Both the position numbers and the translations under genes were made by a program. Shown one piece after another: positions 1-5,567 of a stretch of 5,567 bases of DNA (position 1 is the stretch's first letter; each line of letters starts with the position of its first letter). The stretch lies in the NCBI GenBank assembly GCA_904502055.1, contig CAJGDZ010000119.1, forward strand, positions 1 through 5,567, in the 5' to 3' direction. The notes beneath the pieces were generated by a model. The model saw nothing but the letters and a program-made list of their open reading frames with translations. It was not told where the DNA came from and made no database searches. Source of the DNA: an uncultured Clostridia bacterium (GTDB lineage Bacteria > Bacillota > Clostridia > Oscillospirales > CAG-272).

Positions 1-183
1 ATGCGGAAATTTGCTATTAAGAGGAAGCTCCTCGAAGGTGAATGAGGTCGGTTCGGGGACGGGAAGGCCGTATTCTTCTTCAAGAAAGGTTTTGATATAC
101 GTTTCACGAACATTTTCCCATTCCTCGGGTAAAAAATTCCGAATTTCAGGTACCCCGCGTTCTTTTAAGATCTCATGCAACAT
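1..183 (-). CDS. 5' end of a minus-strand gene, possible alpha/beta hydrolase (partial)
   Basis: Only the first 61 codons are inside the window; the gene runs off the left edge in an open frame. The start is ATG at 183-181, preceded by a good ribosome binding site (AAAGGAAG on the minus strand, 197-190, spacing 6) and a well-formed promoter further upstream. The peptide begins MLHEILKERGVPEI and contains W22 in an EEW context, then an EEEYGLPVPEP stretch around residues 36-46. A Trp/Arg-rich start followed by a short EYG-x-P-x-P segment resembles the N-terminus of clostridial acetylxylan-esterase or dienelactone-hydrolase-like alpha/beta hydrolases, but this is recollection of a pattern. The catalytic part (nucleophile elbow, Asp, His) lies outside the window. 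No signal peptide is visible, so a cytoplasmic protein is likely. The existence of the gene is well supported; the function is tentative. Confidence 0.7.
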   Translation of the reverse strand, partial: MLHEILKERGVPEIRNFLPEEWENVRETYIKTFLEEEYGLPVPEPTSFTFEELPLNSKFPH

Positions 184-189
184 ATCTGA

Positions 190-197
190 CTTCCTTT
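190..197 (-). promoter_or_regulatory. Ribosome binding site of the minus-strand partial gene
   Basis: AAAGGAAG on the minus strand lies 6 bases before the ATG at 183-181. This placement fixes the start of the partial gene on the left. Confidence 0.75.
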
Positions 198-215
198 CAT
201 CACGATTGTAGATTC

Positions 216-244
216 ATTATAAGAAAAAGACAGCGGAAAGTCAA
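216..244 (-). promoter_or_regulatory. Sigma-70/SigA-type promoter for the leftward gene
   Basis: On the minus strand a -35 box TTGACT (244-239) is followed by a 17-bp spacer and a perfect -10 box TATAAT (221-216). Transcription would start near 209, giving a leader of about 25 bases before the ATG at 183. Both the box matches and the spacer are near consensus, so strong vegetative expression is expected. No operator-like repeat is evident over the promoter. Confidence 0.8.
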
Positions 245-273
245 GCAAAAATTAAAAAAAATGATCAAAGCAG

Positions 274-302
274 TTGAAATATTTGCCAAAATGGTGTAAA
301 AT
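274..302 (+). promoter_or_regulatory. Sigma-70/SigA-type promoter for the rightward operon
   Basis: TTGAAA (274-279), a 17-bp spacer and TAAAAT (297-302) form a near-consensus vegetative promoter facing right. Transcription would begin near 308-310, about 24 bases before the yfmF ATG at 333. It is arranged back to back with the leftward promoter, with 29 bp of AT-rich sequence (245-273) between the two -35 boxes. It is the only convincing promoter seen for the six downstream genes. Confidence 0.75.
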
Positions 303-319
303 ATATATATTAATAAAAT

Positions 320-326
320 GGAAAGG
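320..326 (+). promoter_or_regulatory. Ribosome binding site that decides the yfmF start
   Basis: GGAAAGG lies 6 bases before the ATG at 333. The alternative in-frame ATG at 318 lies before this site, has no ribosome binding site of its own, and would sit within about 10 bases of the predicted transcript start. The 333 start is therefore preferred. Confidence 0.7.
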
Positions 327-332
327 TATACT

Positions 333-1634
333 ATGTATCCAAAACGGACGTTGCTTTCAAATTCGCGCTTTTTGAGTGCGATTCAAACCGATAAATTTAA
401 AACCGAAACTCTTTCGGTTTCTATTGTTATGCCCACAGATAAAAAGGTATCTCCAACTTCGCTTCTGGCACTTTCTATTCTCAAGCGAGGAAGTGAGCGT
501 TATAAAACCCTGGGTGAGCTCAATCTTCGACTTGACGAACTGTATGCTACGGCGATCTCAATGAAAGGCCAGCGCCTTGGCAATGCCAATATTTTGGGAT
601 TTTCGGCAGATATGCTTTGTGAGGAATATACGGATGGAAAAACCGATATTTTGGGCGGTGTACTTGATGTGCTTACACAGATGCTTTATCACCCGTTGAC
701 CGATGGGAATGGCAACTTCTTATCTTCCTACATTGAGAGTGAAAAAAATAATCAGTGCGATTCCATAAAGGCGCAGATCAACAATCCTCGCGCGTACGCC
801 TCTAAGCGGTGCCGAGAGATTATGTTTGAAGGCGACCCTTACGGGATCAGCCTTTTGGGGACGGTTGAGACGGTTTCCCGTATAACCGAGGCAGAGCTTT
901 CTGCCGCCTACCGCAGCCTGCTTTCGGATTATCGGTATGATTTTTTCTATATCGGGCCGCGCACTATTGAGGAGGTGGCAAGGCGAATCGAAGAAGCGTT
1001 TCCGTGTGAATCCCATCGGGAGCAGATCTGTGAGGTTGTGCAGTCGGTTCCAAAAAAGAGAGCAGACAAGGTGCGCCGTGTTACGGAAGAAATGCCGCTT
1101 GCTCAGGGCAAGCTTGTGATTGGCTTTACTACCGAAACGAATATAAAAAGCGAGGATTTTTTTGCTATGAAGGTCTTAAATGAGATCTATGGTGCCTCGC
1201 CCGTTTCCAAGCTTTTTATGAACGTGAGAGAACGTCTCAGCCTTTGTTATTATTGTAGCTCATATTATGATAATTTTAAGGGGGCATTGTTCGTTTCCTG
1301 CGGTGTATCCCCCGAAAATCGGGAGAAGGCTGAGCGGGAGATTCTTAAACAGCTTTCGGAAATCGTCAAGGGAAATGTTTCCGATGAGGAGTTTGAGGCT
1401 GCTAAGCGGTCGCTTTACAACAATTACCGCTCGTTATCCGATTCGCCGTCTCATCTTGAGGGATATTATTTTTGTCGCAATGAGTTTGGCGTGGATTGCT
1501 CGATTGATCAGTGTATGGAAAGAATTCGCGCTGTGAAGCTTTCTGACGTGATTCGTGTGGCGGCAAACGTTTGCCCGGACACGGTGTATTTTCTGAACGG
1601 AAGCGGAGAGGAGGGCGAGGATGCTGATGAATAA
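333..1634 (+). CDS. yfmF: YfmF-type M16 peptidase-like subunit (zinc site absent)
   Basis: A 433-residue member of the M16 (pitrilysin/MPP-like) family, of the type named EF-P 5-aminopentanol modification-associated protein YfmF (the B. subtilis locus is ymfF). It has the usual two-lobed M16 layout: an N-lobe to about residue 220 and a C-lobe from about 255. Where active M16 proteins carry HxxEH, it reads PTSLLALSILKRGS (41-54), so the zinc ligands are missing and this chain cannot be catalytic alone. The C-lobe keeps the substrate-positioning Arg/Tyr pair in NVRERLSLCYY: R299 and Y306 are seven residues apart, as in active M16 enzymes. It is the first gene of the operon and overlaps yfmH by 14 bases, which fits an obligate heterodimer. 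The link to EF-P modification comes from family naming; the real substrate is not shown here. No signal peptide is seen, so it is cytoplasmic. Confidence 0.9.
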   Translation: MYPKRTLLSNSRFLSAIQTDKFKTETLSVSIVMPTDKKVSPTSLLALSILKRGSERYKTLGELNLRLDELYATAISMKGQRLGNANILGFSADMLCEEYTDGKTDILGGVLDVLTQMLYHPLTDGNGNFLSSYIESEKNNQCDSIKAQINNPRAYASKRCREIMFEGDPYGISLLGTVETVSRITEAELSAAYRSLLSDYRYDFFYIGPRTIEEVARRIEEAFPCESHREQICEVVQSVPKKRADKVRRVTEEMPLAQGKLVIGFTTETNIKSEDFFAMKVLNEIYGASPVSKLFMNVRERLSLCYYCSSYYDNFKGALFVSCGVSPENREKAEREILKQLSEIVKGNVSDEEFEAAKRSLYNNYRSLSDSPSHLEGYYFCRNEFGVDCSIDQCMERIRAVKLSDVIRVAANVCPDTVYFLNGSGEEGEDADE

Positions 1635-2919
1635 AAAAGAAAGCGGTAAGCTTCGTGAGCATTATTATAAACTCCGCCACAAAAGCGGGCTTGACGTTTA
1701 CGTCTTCCCGAAGAAGCTTACGGTTTCCTATGCGCTTTTCGGAACCAAATACGGGTCGGTAGATAACTGCTTCCGAATCGACGGAGCTACAGAGCCGGTT
1801 CGTGTCCCAAACGGAATCGCTCACTATCTGGAGCATCGGATGTTTACCCAAAAGGACGGAAGCGATATCACAGAACGATTTTCCGAGTACGGCGCGGACT
1901 CCAACGCCTATACTACCTTTACTAAAACCGTTTATTTGTTTAGCTGTACCGAGAACCTTGACAAGTCACTCGGGGCTTTGATCGATTTTGTGACCGAGCC
2001 GTATTTCACAGATGAGCTTGTAGAGAAGGAGCTGGGTATCATTGTTGAGGAGATCAAGATGGGGGAGGATAACCCCTACGGTCGTTGCTTCAACGGTCTT
2101 ATGGAGGCCATGTATCGGAACAACAGCGTACGAATCGACATTGCGGGAACTGAGGAGTCGGTTTCCGAGATTACCGCGGAAATGTTAAACACCTGTTACC
2201 GTGCTTTTTATACGCCCAACAATATGGCTCTTGTGGTTTGCGGTGACGTAACCCCGGAGGAGGTTATGGACATTGTGGACCGGCACGTGCCGGAGGATTT
2301 TGTTTCACGGAATACCGAGAAAATCTATAGCGATGAGCCAAGAGAGGTCTATCAAAAGCAATACGAGGCTTATATGCCGGTGGCAAAGCCGATCTTCACT
2401 GTTGGAATCAAGGATTCGGTAATTGGCGACGCCAAGGAGCGAATGGCCCGCGATGCATCGATGCAGATTCTGTGCGAAATGCTTTTTTCGCGATCCGGAA
2501 AGCTTTACAACGATCTTTTTGAAAGCGGTAAAATCTCACCGGATCTTTCGTACGGCTATTCCATTGTTGAGCAGTTTGCTTTTCTGACCATAGGTGGTGA
2601 GGCGGATGAGCCGACGGAGGTTTTGGCAGACATTCAGAAATTTATTCGTGAAAAGCAAAAAGAAGGCCTCTCGCGTGCGGATTTTGAACGCTACAAGCGA
2701 GTGATGCTTGCTGAATATATAAAAGATTTTGATTCTACCGAAGAGATCGCCAACAATATGATCGACTACATTTTTGACGGCGGTGATATTTTTGATTGCT
2801 ATGAGGCATTGGAGGGTGTAACCTTTGAGGATGTGGAGCACCTGCTTCATACCGCTTTTGACGAATCCTTCTTTTGCTTATCAGTCATTCGTCCTGAGGG
2901 ACAACAAAAGGAGATATAA
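1621..2919 (+). CDS. yfmH: YfmH-type M16 zinc metallopeptidase subunit
   Basis: A 432-residue M16 peptidase, the catalytic partner of YfmF. The zinc motif is plain in GIAHYLEHRMF: H68, catalytic-base E71 and H72. The third ligand is likely E149 in EEIKMGEDNP, at the HxxEH-x76-E spacing. The C-lobe segment SGKLYNDLFESGKISPD (292-308) has lost the Arg/Tyr pair (F300 and P307 stand in those places), the reverse of YfmF. The enzyme is therefore expected to act as a heterodimer on short or unfolded peptides in the cytoplasm. The start is ATG 1621 with GAGGAGGG just upstream inside the end of yfmF; ATG 1627 (third codon) is an equally possible start, since GAGG at 1617-1620 lies 6 bases before it. 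The overlap with yfmF is 14 or 8 bases, suggesting translational coupling. Only 1 base separates its stop from lgt. Confidence 0.93.
   Translation: MLMNKKESGKLREHYYKLRHKSGLDVYVFPKKLTVSYALFGTKYGSVDNCFRIDGATEPVRVPNGIAHYLEHRMFTQKDGSDITERFSEYGADSNAYTTFTKTVYLFSCTENLDKSLGALIDFVTEPYFTDELVEKELGIIVEEIKMGEDNPYGRCFNGLMEAMYRNNSVRIDIAGTEESVSEITAEMLNTCYRAFYTPNNMALVVCGDVTPEEVMDIVDRHVPEDFVSRNTEKIYSDEPREVYQKQYEAYMPVAKPIFTVGIKDSVIGDAKERMARDASMQILCEMLFSRSGKLYNDLFESGKISPDLSYGYSIVEQFAFLTIGGEADEPTEVLADIQKFIREKQKEGLSRADFERYKRVMLAEYIKDFDSTEEIANNMIDYIFDGGDIFDCYEALEGVTFEDVEHLLHTAFDESFFCLSVIRPEGQQKEI
2907..2913 (+). promoter_or_regulatory. Ribosome binding site that decides the lgt start
   Basis: AAAGGAG lies 7 bases before ATG 2921, within the last codons of yfmH. 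An in-frame ATG exists at 2825, but it would add 32 residues unlike any Lgt N-terminus and overlap yfmH by 95 bases, so 2921 is the start. Confidence 0.85.
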
Positions 2920-2920
2920 A

Positions 2921-3769
2921 ATGAGAAACGTTATACTTTCTTTTCCCGGTCTTGGAATTGAAGAGTTTACGGTAAATCCCGTGGCCTTTTTTTCGGTTCA
3001 TTGGTATGGAATTATCATTACGCTGGGAATGGTGATTGCTTTCTTTTACGCGCTTTACCGTGCAAAGCAGATTGGAATCAAAACGGATGATATGCTGGAT
3101 ATTGCACTCTTTTTGATTCCGAGCTCCGTGATAGGCGCGAGACTGTATTACGTTCTGACAACACTTGACCAGTATGATTCCTTCCTTGATGTGATCGCTA
3201 TCTGGAACGGCGGTCTTGCCATTTATGGCGGTGTAATTGCCGGCATCCTTTCTGTGGTTGCCGTTTGCCGCTATAAAAAACTGAAGGCCCTTGACGTTTT
3301 GGATTGCATTGCGCCGGGCTTGATTCTTGCGCAAGCAATGGGACGCTGGGGAAACTTCTTCAATGGGGAAGCCTTTGGTGCCGTGATTCCCGAAGCCTCG
3401 CCGCTTTATTTTCTTCGTATGGGAGTCATTTCGACGATGTCGATCGATAAATTCGGAGATTTTGCCATGCACTACGTGCATCCGACTTTTCTTTATGAAT
3501 CGGTATGGAATCTGATCGGGTTCCTGCTTATGCACCTTTTCTACAAAAAGAAATCCTTCTCCGGAGAGGTCGTTCTTTGGTATGCCGCTTGGTACGACCT
3601 TGGAAGAATGTTCATCGAAGGACTCCGCATCGATAGCCTTATGGTGGGACCGTTCCGCATTTCTCAGGTGGTTGCCCTTGTTTGTTTTGTGGGTGGTTTT
3701 GCCGGAATCGTGGTCAAAAGGATTTACGATGCACGGAAAAAGAAAATTTCGAAAAATATCAACGGATAA
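2921..3769 (+). CDS. lgt: Phosphatidylglycerol-prolipoprotein diacylglyceryl transferase
   Basis: A 282-residue integral membrane enzyme that moves the diacylglyceryl group of phosphatidylglycerol onto the lipobox cysteine of prolipoproteins, the first step of lipoprotein maturation. Family marks in order: HWYGIIITLGM (27-37), GGLAIYGGVIAG (97-108), the Lgt signature GRWGNFFNGEAFG (141-153, with R142, N145 and E150), HPTFLYES (187-194), and YDLGRMFIEGLRID (225-238), whose R236 matches the essential C-terminal Arg. About seven hydrophobic segments are visible, near 22-45, 58-81, 97-115, 126-141, 194-208, 215-231 and 246-265. A basic tail (ARKKKISKN) follows, consistent with an inside C-terminus. 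Position 102 is Tyr where E. coli has His103; Tyr is also seen in Firmicutes homologues. Length is normal. It sits 1 bp after yfmH and 14 bp before folD, with no sign of its own promoter. Confidence 0.97.
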   Translation: MRNVILSFPGLGIEEFTVNPVAFFSVHWYGIIITLGMVIAFFYALYRAKQIGIKTDDMLDIALFLIPSSVIGARLYYVLTTLDQYDSFLDVIAIWNGGLAIYGGVIAGILSVVAVCRYKKLKALDVLDCIAPGLILAQAMGRWGNFFNGEAFGAVIPEASPLYFLRMGVISTMSIDKFGDFAMHYVHPTFLYESVWNLIGFLLMHLFYKKKSFSGEVVLWYAAWYDLGRMFIEGLRIDSLMVGPFRISQVVALVCFVGGFAGIVVKRIYDARKKKISKNING

Positions 3770-3783
3770 AAGGGAGATAGACT

Positions 3784-4635
3784 ATGGCTAAGATTATTGA
3801 CGGAAAAGCAATATCGGCTCAGGTAAGAGCTGAGCTTGCTGAGGAAACCAAGCTTTTTGAAAAGGAAAACGGCTTTTTGCCCGGTCTTGCCGTTGTGATC
3901 GTCGGTGACGACCCGGCATCACACGTTTACGTGCGCAACAAGGCTCGTGCGTGCGAGGAGATCGGATATTATTCGGAAACCCACGAGCTTCCGAAAGAAA
4001 CGAGTCAAGAGGAGCTGGAGGCTCTCATTGACCGCCTGAATGCAGACGAAAAAATACACGGCATTCTGGTTCAGCTTCCCCTGCCAAAGCATCTGGACGA
4101 GGAAAAGATCCTTCTGAAAATATCGCCCGCAAAGGATGTGGACGCCTTCCATCCGTACAATGTGGGAAAGATCATGATCGGCAATTACAGCTTTTTGCCG
4201 TGCACACCTGCGGGCATTATGGTGCTGCTTGAGCGTTCGGGCATTGATATTACGGGGAAGAAATGTGTGGTTGTCGGCCGTTCCAACATTGTTGGTAAGC
4301 CGATGGCTATGCTGCTTCTCCACGCCAACGGAACGGTTACCGTTTGCCATAGCCGCACAAAGGATCTTGCGGCGGTTTGCCGCGAGGCGGACATTTTGGT
4401 GGCCGCTATCGGTAAGACCGAATTTTTCGGTGCGGATATGGTCAAGGAGGGCGCGGTCGTTATCGACGTCGGTATGAACCGCAATGCGGAAGGAAAGCTG
4501 GTTGGTGACGTGAATTTTGCCGCCGTAGAGCCGATTGCCTCGTACATTACGCCCGTTCCGGGCGGCGTTGGCCCGATGACCATTACCATGCTGATGAAGA
4601 ATACGCTGACTGCGGCCAGGCAGTCCTTGAAGTGA
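3784..4635 (+). CDS. folD: Bifunctional methylenetetrahydrofolate dehydrogenase/cyclohydrolase
   Basis: A 283-residue cytoplasmic FolD, of full family length. It interconverts 5,10-methylene-THF, 5,10-methenyl-THF and 10-formyl-THF, normally using NADP, and feeds purine, formyl-Met and one-carbon metabolism. The active-site motif YVRNKARACEEIG (49-61) gives Y49 and catalytic K53. ILVQLPLP (94-101) supplies Q97, and KDVDAFHPYNVGK (117-129) supplies D120. PCTPAGIM (139-146) follows, then the dinucleotide-binding segment VVVGRSNIVGKPMAMLL (162-178) and the C-terminal signature PVPGGVGPMTITML (257-270). The DVDGF motif reads DVDAF here. The start is ATG 3784 with GGGAG at 3772-3776. The gap to lgt is 14 bp, and the next gene starts 10 bp after its stop. 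Nothing suggests dedicated regulation. Confidence 0.98.
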   Translation: MAKIIDGKAISAQVRAELAEETKLFEKENGFLPGLAVVIVGDDPASHVYVRNKARACEEIGYYSETHELPKETSQEELEALIDRLNADEKIHGILVQLPLPKHLDEEKILLKISPAKDVDAFHPYNVGKIMIGNYSFLPCTPAGIMVLLERSGIDITGKKCVVVGRSNIVGKPMAMLLLHANGTVTVCHSRTKDLAAVCREADILVAAIGKTEFFGADMVKEGAVVIDVGMNRNAEGKLVGDVNFAAVEPIASYITPVPGGVGPMTITMLMKNTLTAARQSLK

Positions 4636-4638
4636 GGA
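4634..4638 (+). promoter_or_regulatory. Ribosome binding site supporting a TTG start
   Basis: GAGGA overlaps the folD stop codon and lies 7 bases before TTG 4646. The next in-frame ATG is far inside the gene, beyond the P-loop, so TTG is the best-supported start. Confidence 0.65.
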
Positions 4639-4645
4639 TAAAACT

Positions 4646-5359
4646 TTGTTTACCATTCAAATTGCCGACCTTGTGGTAGAGCTTGACAACCGATTTTCTT
4701 ACGTAGAAGAGCTTTGTCGCGAATATAAGGTGGAGGGAAAGCAGCCTTTGTTTTCGGTTTCTGCCACCAAGGAGGAAATCGACGAGGAGTTGAAGATATC
4801 AGGGCTTTCGCTTCCGCGTGCTTATGCGGAGGCCACCTGCTTGCACCGCCATATTGCGCGCAGGCTTTCGGAATACGGTGCCTTTTTACTTCATTCGGCC
4901 GTCATTTCCTGCGACGGTAAGGGCTATGCCTTCGCCGCGAGAAGCGGTGTGGGAAAAAGCACGCACATCGGTCTTTGGCTGAAGTGCTTTGGCGACCGCG
5001 CAAGGGTCGTAAACGGTGATAAGCCGATCATGCGGAAGGAAGGAGAGCGCTTCCTGGTTTACGGAACACCGTGGAACGGAAAGGAGCGCCTTGGCGATAA
5101 TATTTGCTGTGAAATGAAGGCACTGTGCTTTCTGGAGCGCGGCGAGACCAATTCCATCGAAGAAATCGGTGCAGAGGAGGCCCTTGTTCGCCTGTTTTCG
5201 CAGATCTATTTGCCCGAGGATGCGTTGGCTTCAGCGGCTACGCTGGATCTGCTGGGCGAATTCATAAACAAAACCAAATTTTATCTTTTGCATTGCAATA
5301 TGGAGGACGAGGCGGCGCTTGTCGCTTATCGCGGTATGAATAAGGGGGACGAAAAATGA
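4646..5359 (+). CDS. HprK-like P-loop protein, putative kinase
   Basis: A 237-residue protein resembling the HPr kinase/PEP carboxykinase-like P-loop fold. The P-loop is ARSGVGKSTHIGLW (98-111) with K104 and S105; its usual first Gly is A98. An acidic motif VVNGDKPIMR (121-130) stands where related proteins have an Asp-Asp pair. YGTPWNGKERLG (139-150) follows, then a strand-turn CFLERGE (161-167) and a C-terminal CNMEDEAALVAYRGM (217-231). Residues 78-91 (GAFLLHSAVISCDG) are the strand leading into the P-loop. The separate N-terminal domain of true HprK is absent; the first 70 residues form a short lead-in. I recognise this as the small HprK-like protein often found beside PqqD-family genes in Clostridia. 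The substrate is unknown. The start is TTG, and the stop overlaps the next gene as ATGA, implying coupled translation. Cytoplasmic, no signal peptide. Confidence 0.8.
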   Translation: MFTIQIADLVVELDNRFSYVEELCREYKVEGKQPLFSVSATKEEIDEELKISGLSLPRAYAEATCLHRHIARRLSEYGAFLLHSAVISCDGKGYAFAARSGVGKSTHIGLWLKCFGDRARVVNGDKPIMRKEGERFLVYGTPWNGKERLGDNICCEMKALCFLERGETNSIEEIGAEEALVRLFSQIYLPEDALASAATLDLLGEFINKTKFYLLHCNMEDEAALVAYRGMNKGDEK

Positions 5360-5567
5360 GGATCAAAGATGGATTTCTTCTTAGGGAGGTGGCAGGGAGC
5401 TATATTGTTGTAGCTACCGGTGCACTTACCAAGGAGTTTAACGGCATCATCAAGCTGAACGAGACGGGCAGCTTCCTCTGGAAAAAGCTGGCGGAGAATA
5501 CCGACGTTCAGACGTTGGTTAGTGCGCTCACAACGGAATACGATGTCACTGCCGAAGAGGCAAAGAA
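5356..5567 (+). CDS. PqqD-family protein, truncated by the window edge
   Basis: Seventy codons plus two bases are present, reading MRIKDGFLLREVAGSYIVV and onward, with no stop before the edge. The pattern fits PqqD-like peptide-binding (RRE-type) domains of about 90 residues: two N-terminal beta-strands (FLLREVAGSYIVVA, 7-20), a third strand (FNGIIKLNETG, 28-38), the typical NETGSFLWKKL helix start (35-45), and a helix-turn with DVQTLVSALTTEYDVTAEEAKK near 50-71. Such domains bind leader peptides or partner proteins for modifying enzymes; free-standing copies also occur. ATG 5356 shares ATGA with the previous stop, and AAGGGGG (5342-5348) lies 7 bases before it. The protein may end about 20 residues beyond the window or be fused to another domain; that cannot be seen here. 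Confidence 0.85.
   Translation, partial: MRIKDGFLLREVAGSYIVVATGALTKEFNGIIKLNETGSFLWKKLAENTDVQTLVSALTTEYDVTAEEAK

Noticed and set aside
11..211. Plus-strand open frame (66 codons) at the left edge
   Set aside because: It is opposite the minus-strand partial gene, which has a good promoter and ribosome binding site. The plus-strand translation is Ser/Arg-rich and featureless.
286..294. CCAAAATGG inverted repeat in the rightward promoter spacer, considered as an operator
   Set aside because: The arms are only three bases and the flanks extend it poorly; in AT-rich sequence this arises easily by chance.
318..332. Upstream in-frame ATG for yfmF
   Set aside because: It has no ribosome binding site, lies almost at the predicted transcript start, and would place the good GGAAAGG site inside the gene.
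1402..1851. Minus-strand open frame (149 codons) across the yfmF/yfmH junction
   Set aside because: It spans the overlap of two well-supported plus-strand genes and has no domain-like pattern.
2825..2920. 32-codon N-terminal extension of lgt
   Set aside because: It overlaps yfmH by 95 bases and lacks a ribosome binding site; ATG 2921 has one and matches the family N-terminus.
2885..3535. Long minus-strand open frame (216 codons) opposite lgt
   Set aside because: It lies wholly antisense to yfmH's end and a clear lgt. Its translation is low in hydrophobic order, rich in His/Asn/Lys/Arg, and shows no recognisable motif, as expected of a shadow frame.
4633..4648. Possible terminator or operon boundary between folD and the HprK-like gene
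   Set aside because: Only 10 bases separate the genes; there is no GC-rich hairpin or T-run and no promoter boxes, so read-through is expected.
3919..4656. Long minus-strand open frame (245 codons) opposite folD
   Set aside because: Antisense to a full-length, motif-complete folD. Its composition is typical of a reverse-frame shadow and it has no clear ribosome binding site.

Overview
This window reads as a compact chromosomal segment from a low-to-mid GC Gram-positive bacterium, most likely an uncultured or gut-type member of Clostridia (Oscillospirales-like). The reasons are the YfmF/YfmH M16 pair followed by lgt, strong AGGAGG-type ribosome binding sites, a TTG start, and a HprK-like/PqqD-like gene pair of a kind I associate with clostridial genomes. 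The taxonomic placement is inference from gene families, not from a marker gene.

Layout. Bases 1-183 hold the 5' end of a minus-strand gene that leaves the window; it is possibly an alpha/beta hydrolase. Bases 184-332 are an AT-rich divergent intergenic region with two well-formed, back-to-back sigma-70-type promoters, each with a 17-bp spacer. From 333 to the right edge, six genes run on the plus strand with gaps of at most 14 bp or with short overlaps: yfmF, yfmH, lgt, folD, an HprK-like P-loop gene and a truncated PqqD-family gene. No terminator or internal promoter is apparent, so they are probably one operon that continues beyond the window.

How the genes relate. YfmF and YfmH are the two halves of an M16-type metallopeptidase heterodimer. 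YfmH carries the zinc motif HxxEH, with a Glu at the expected distance. YfmF lacks it but retains the C-terminal Arg/Tyr pair, so the active site looks split between the two chains. Lgt attaches the diacylglyceryl anchor to prolipoproteins and FolD supplies one-carbon folates; both are housekeeping. The last two genes are the least understood part: a small P-loop protein resembling the HPr kinase catalytic fold, translationally coupled to a PqqD-type peptide-binding domain. In other systems, notably lasso peptides and other ribosomally made peptides, such domains recognise leader peptides and HprK-like kinases modify peptides. A peptide- or protein-modifying role is therefore a reasonable hypothesis here, but no precursor peptide or maturase is visible inside the window.
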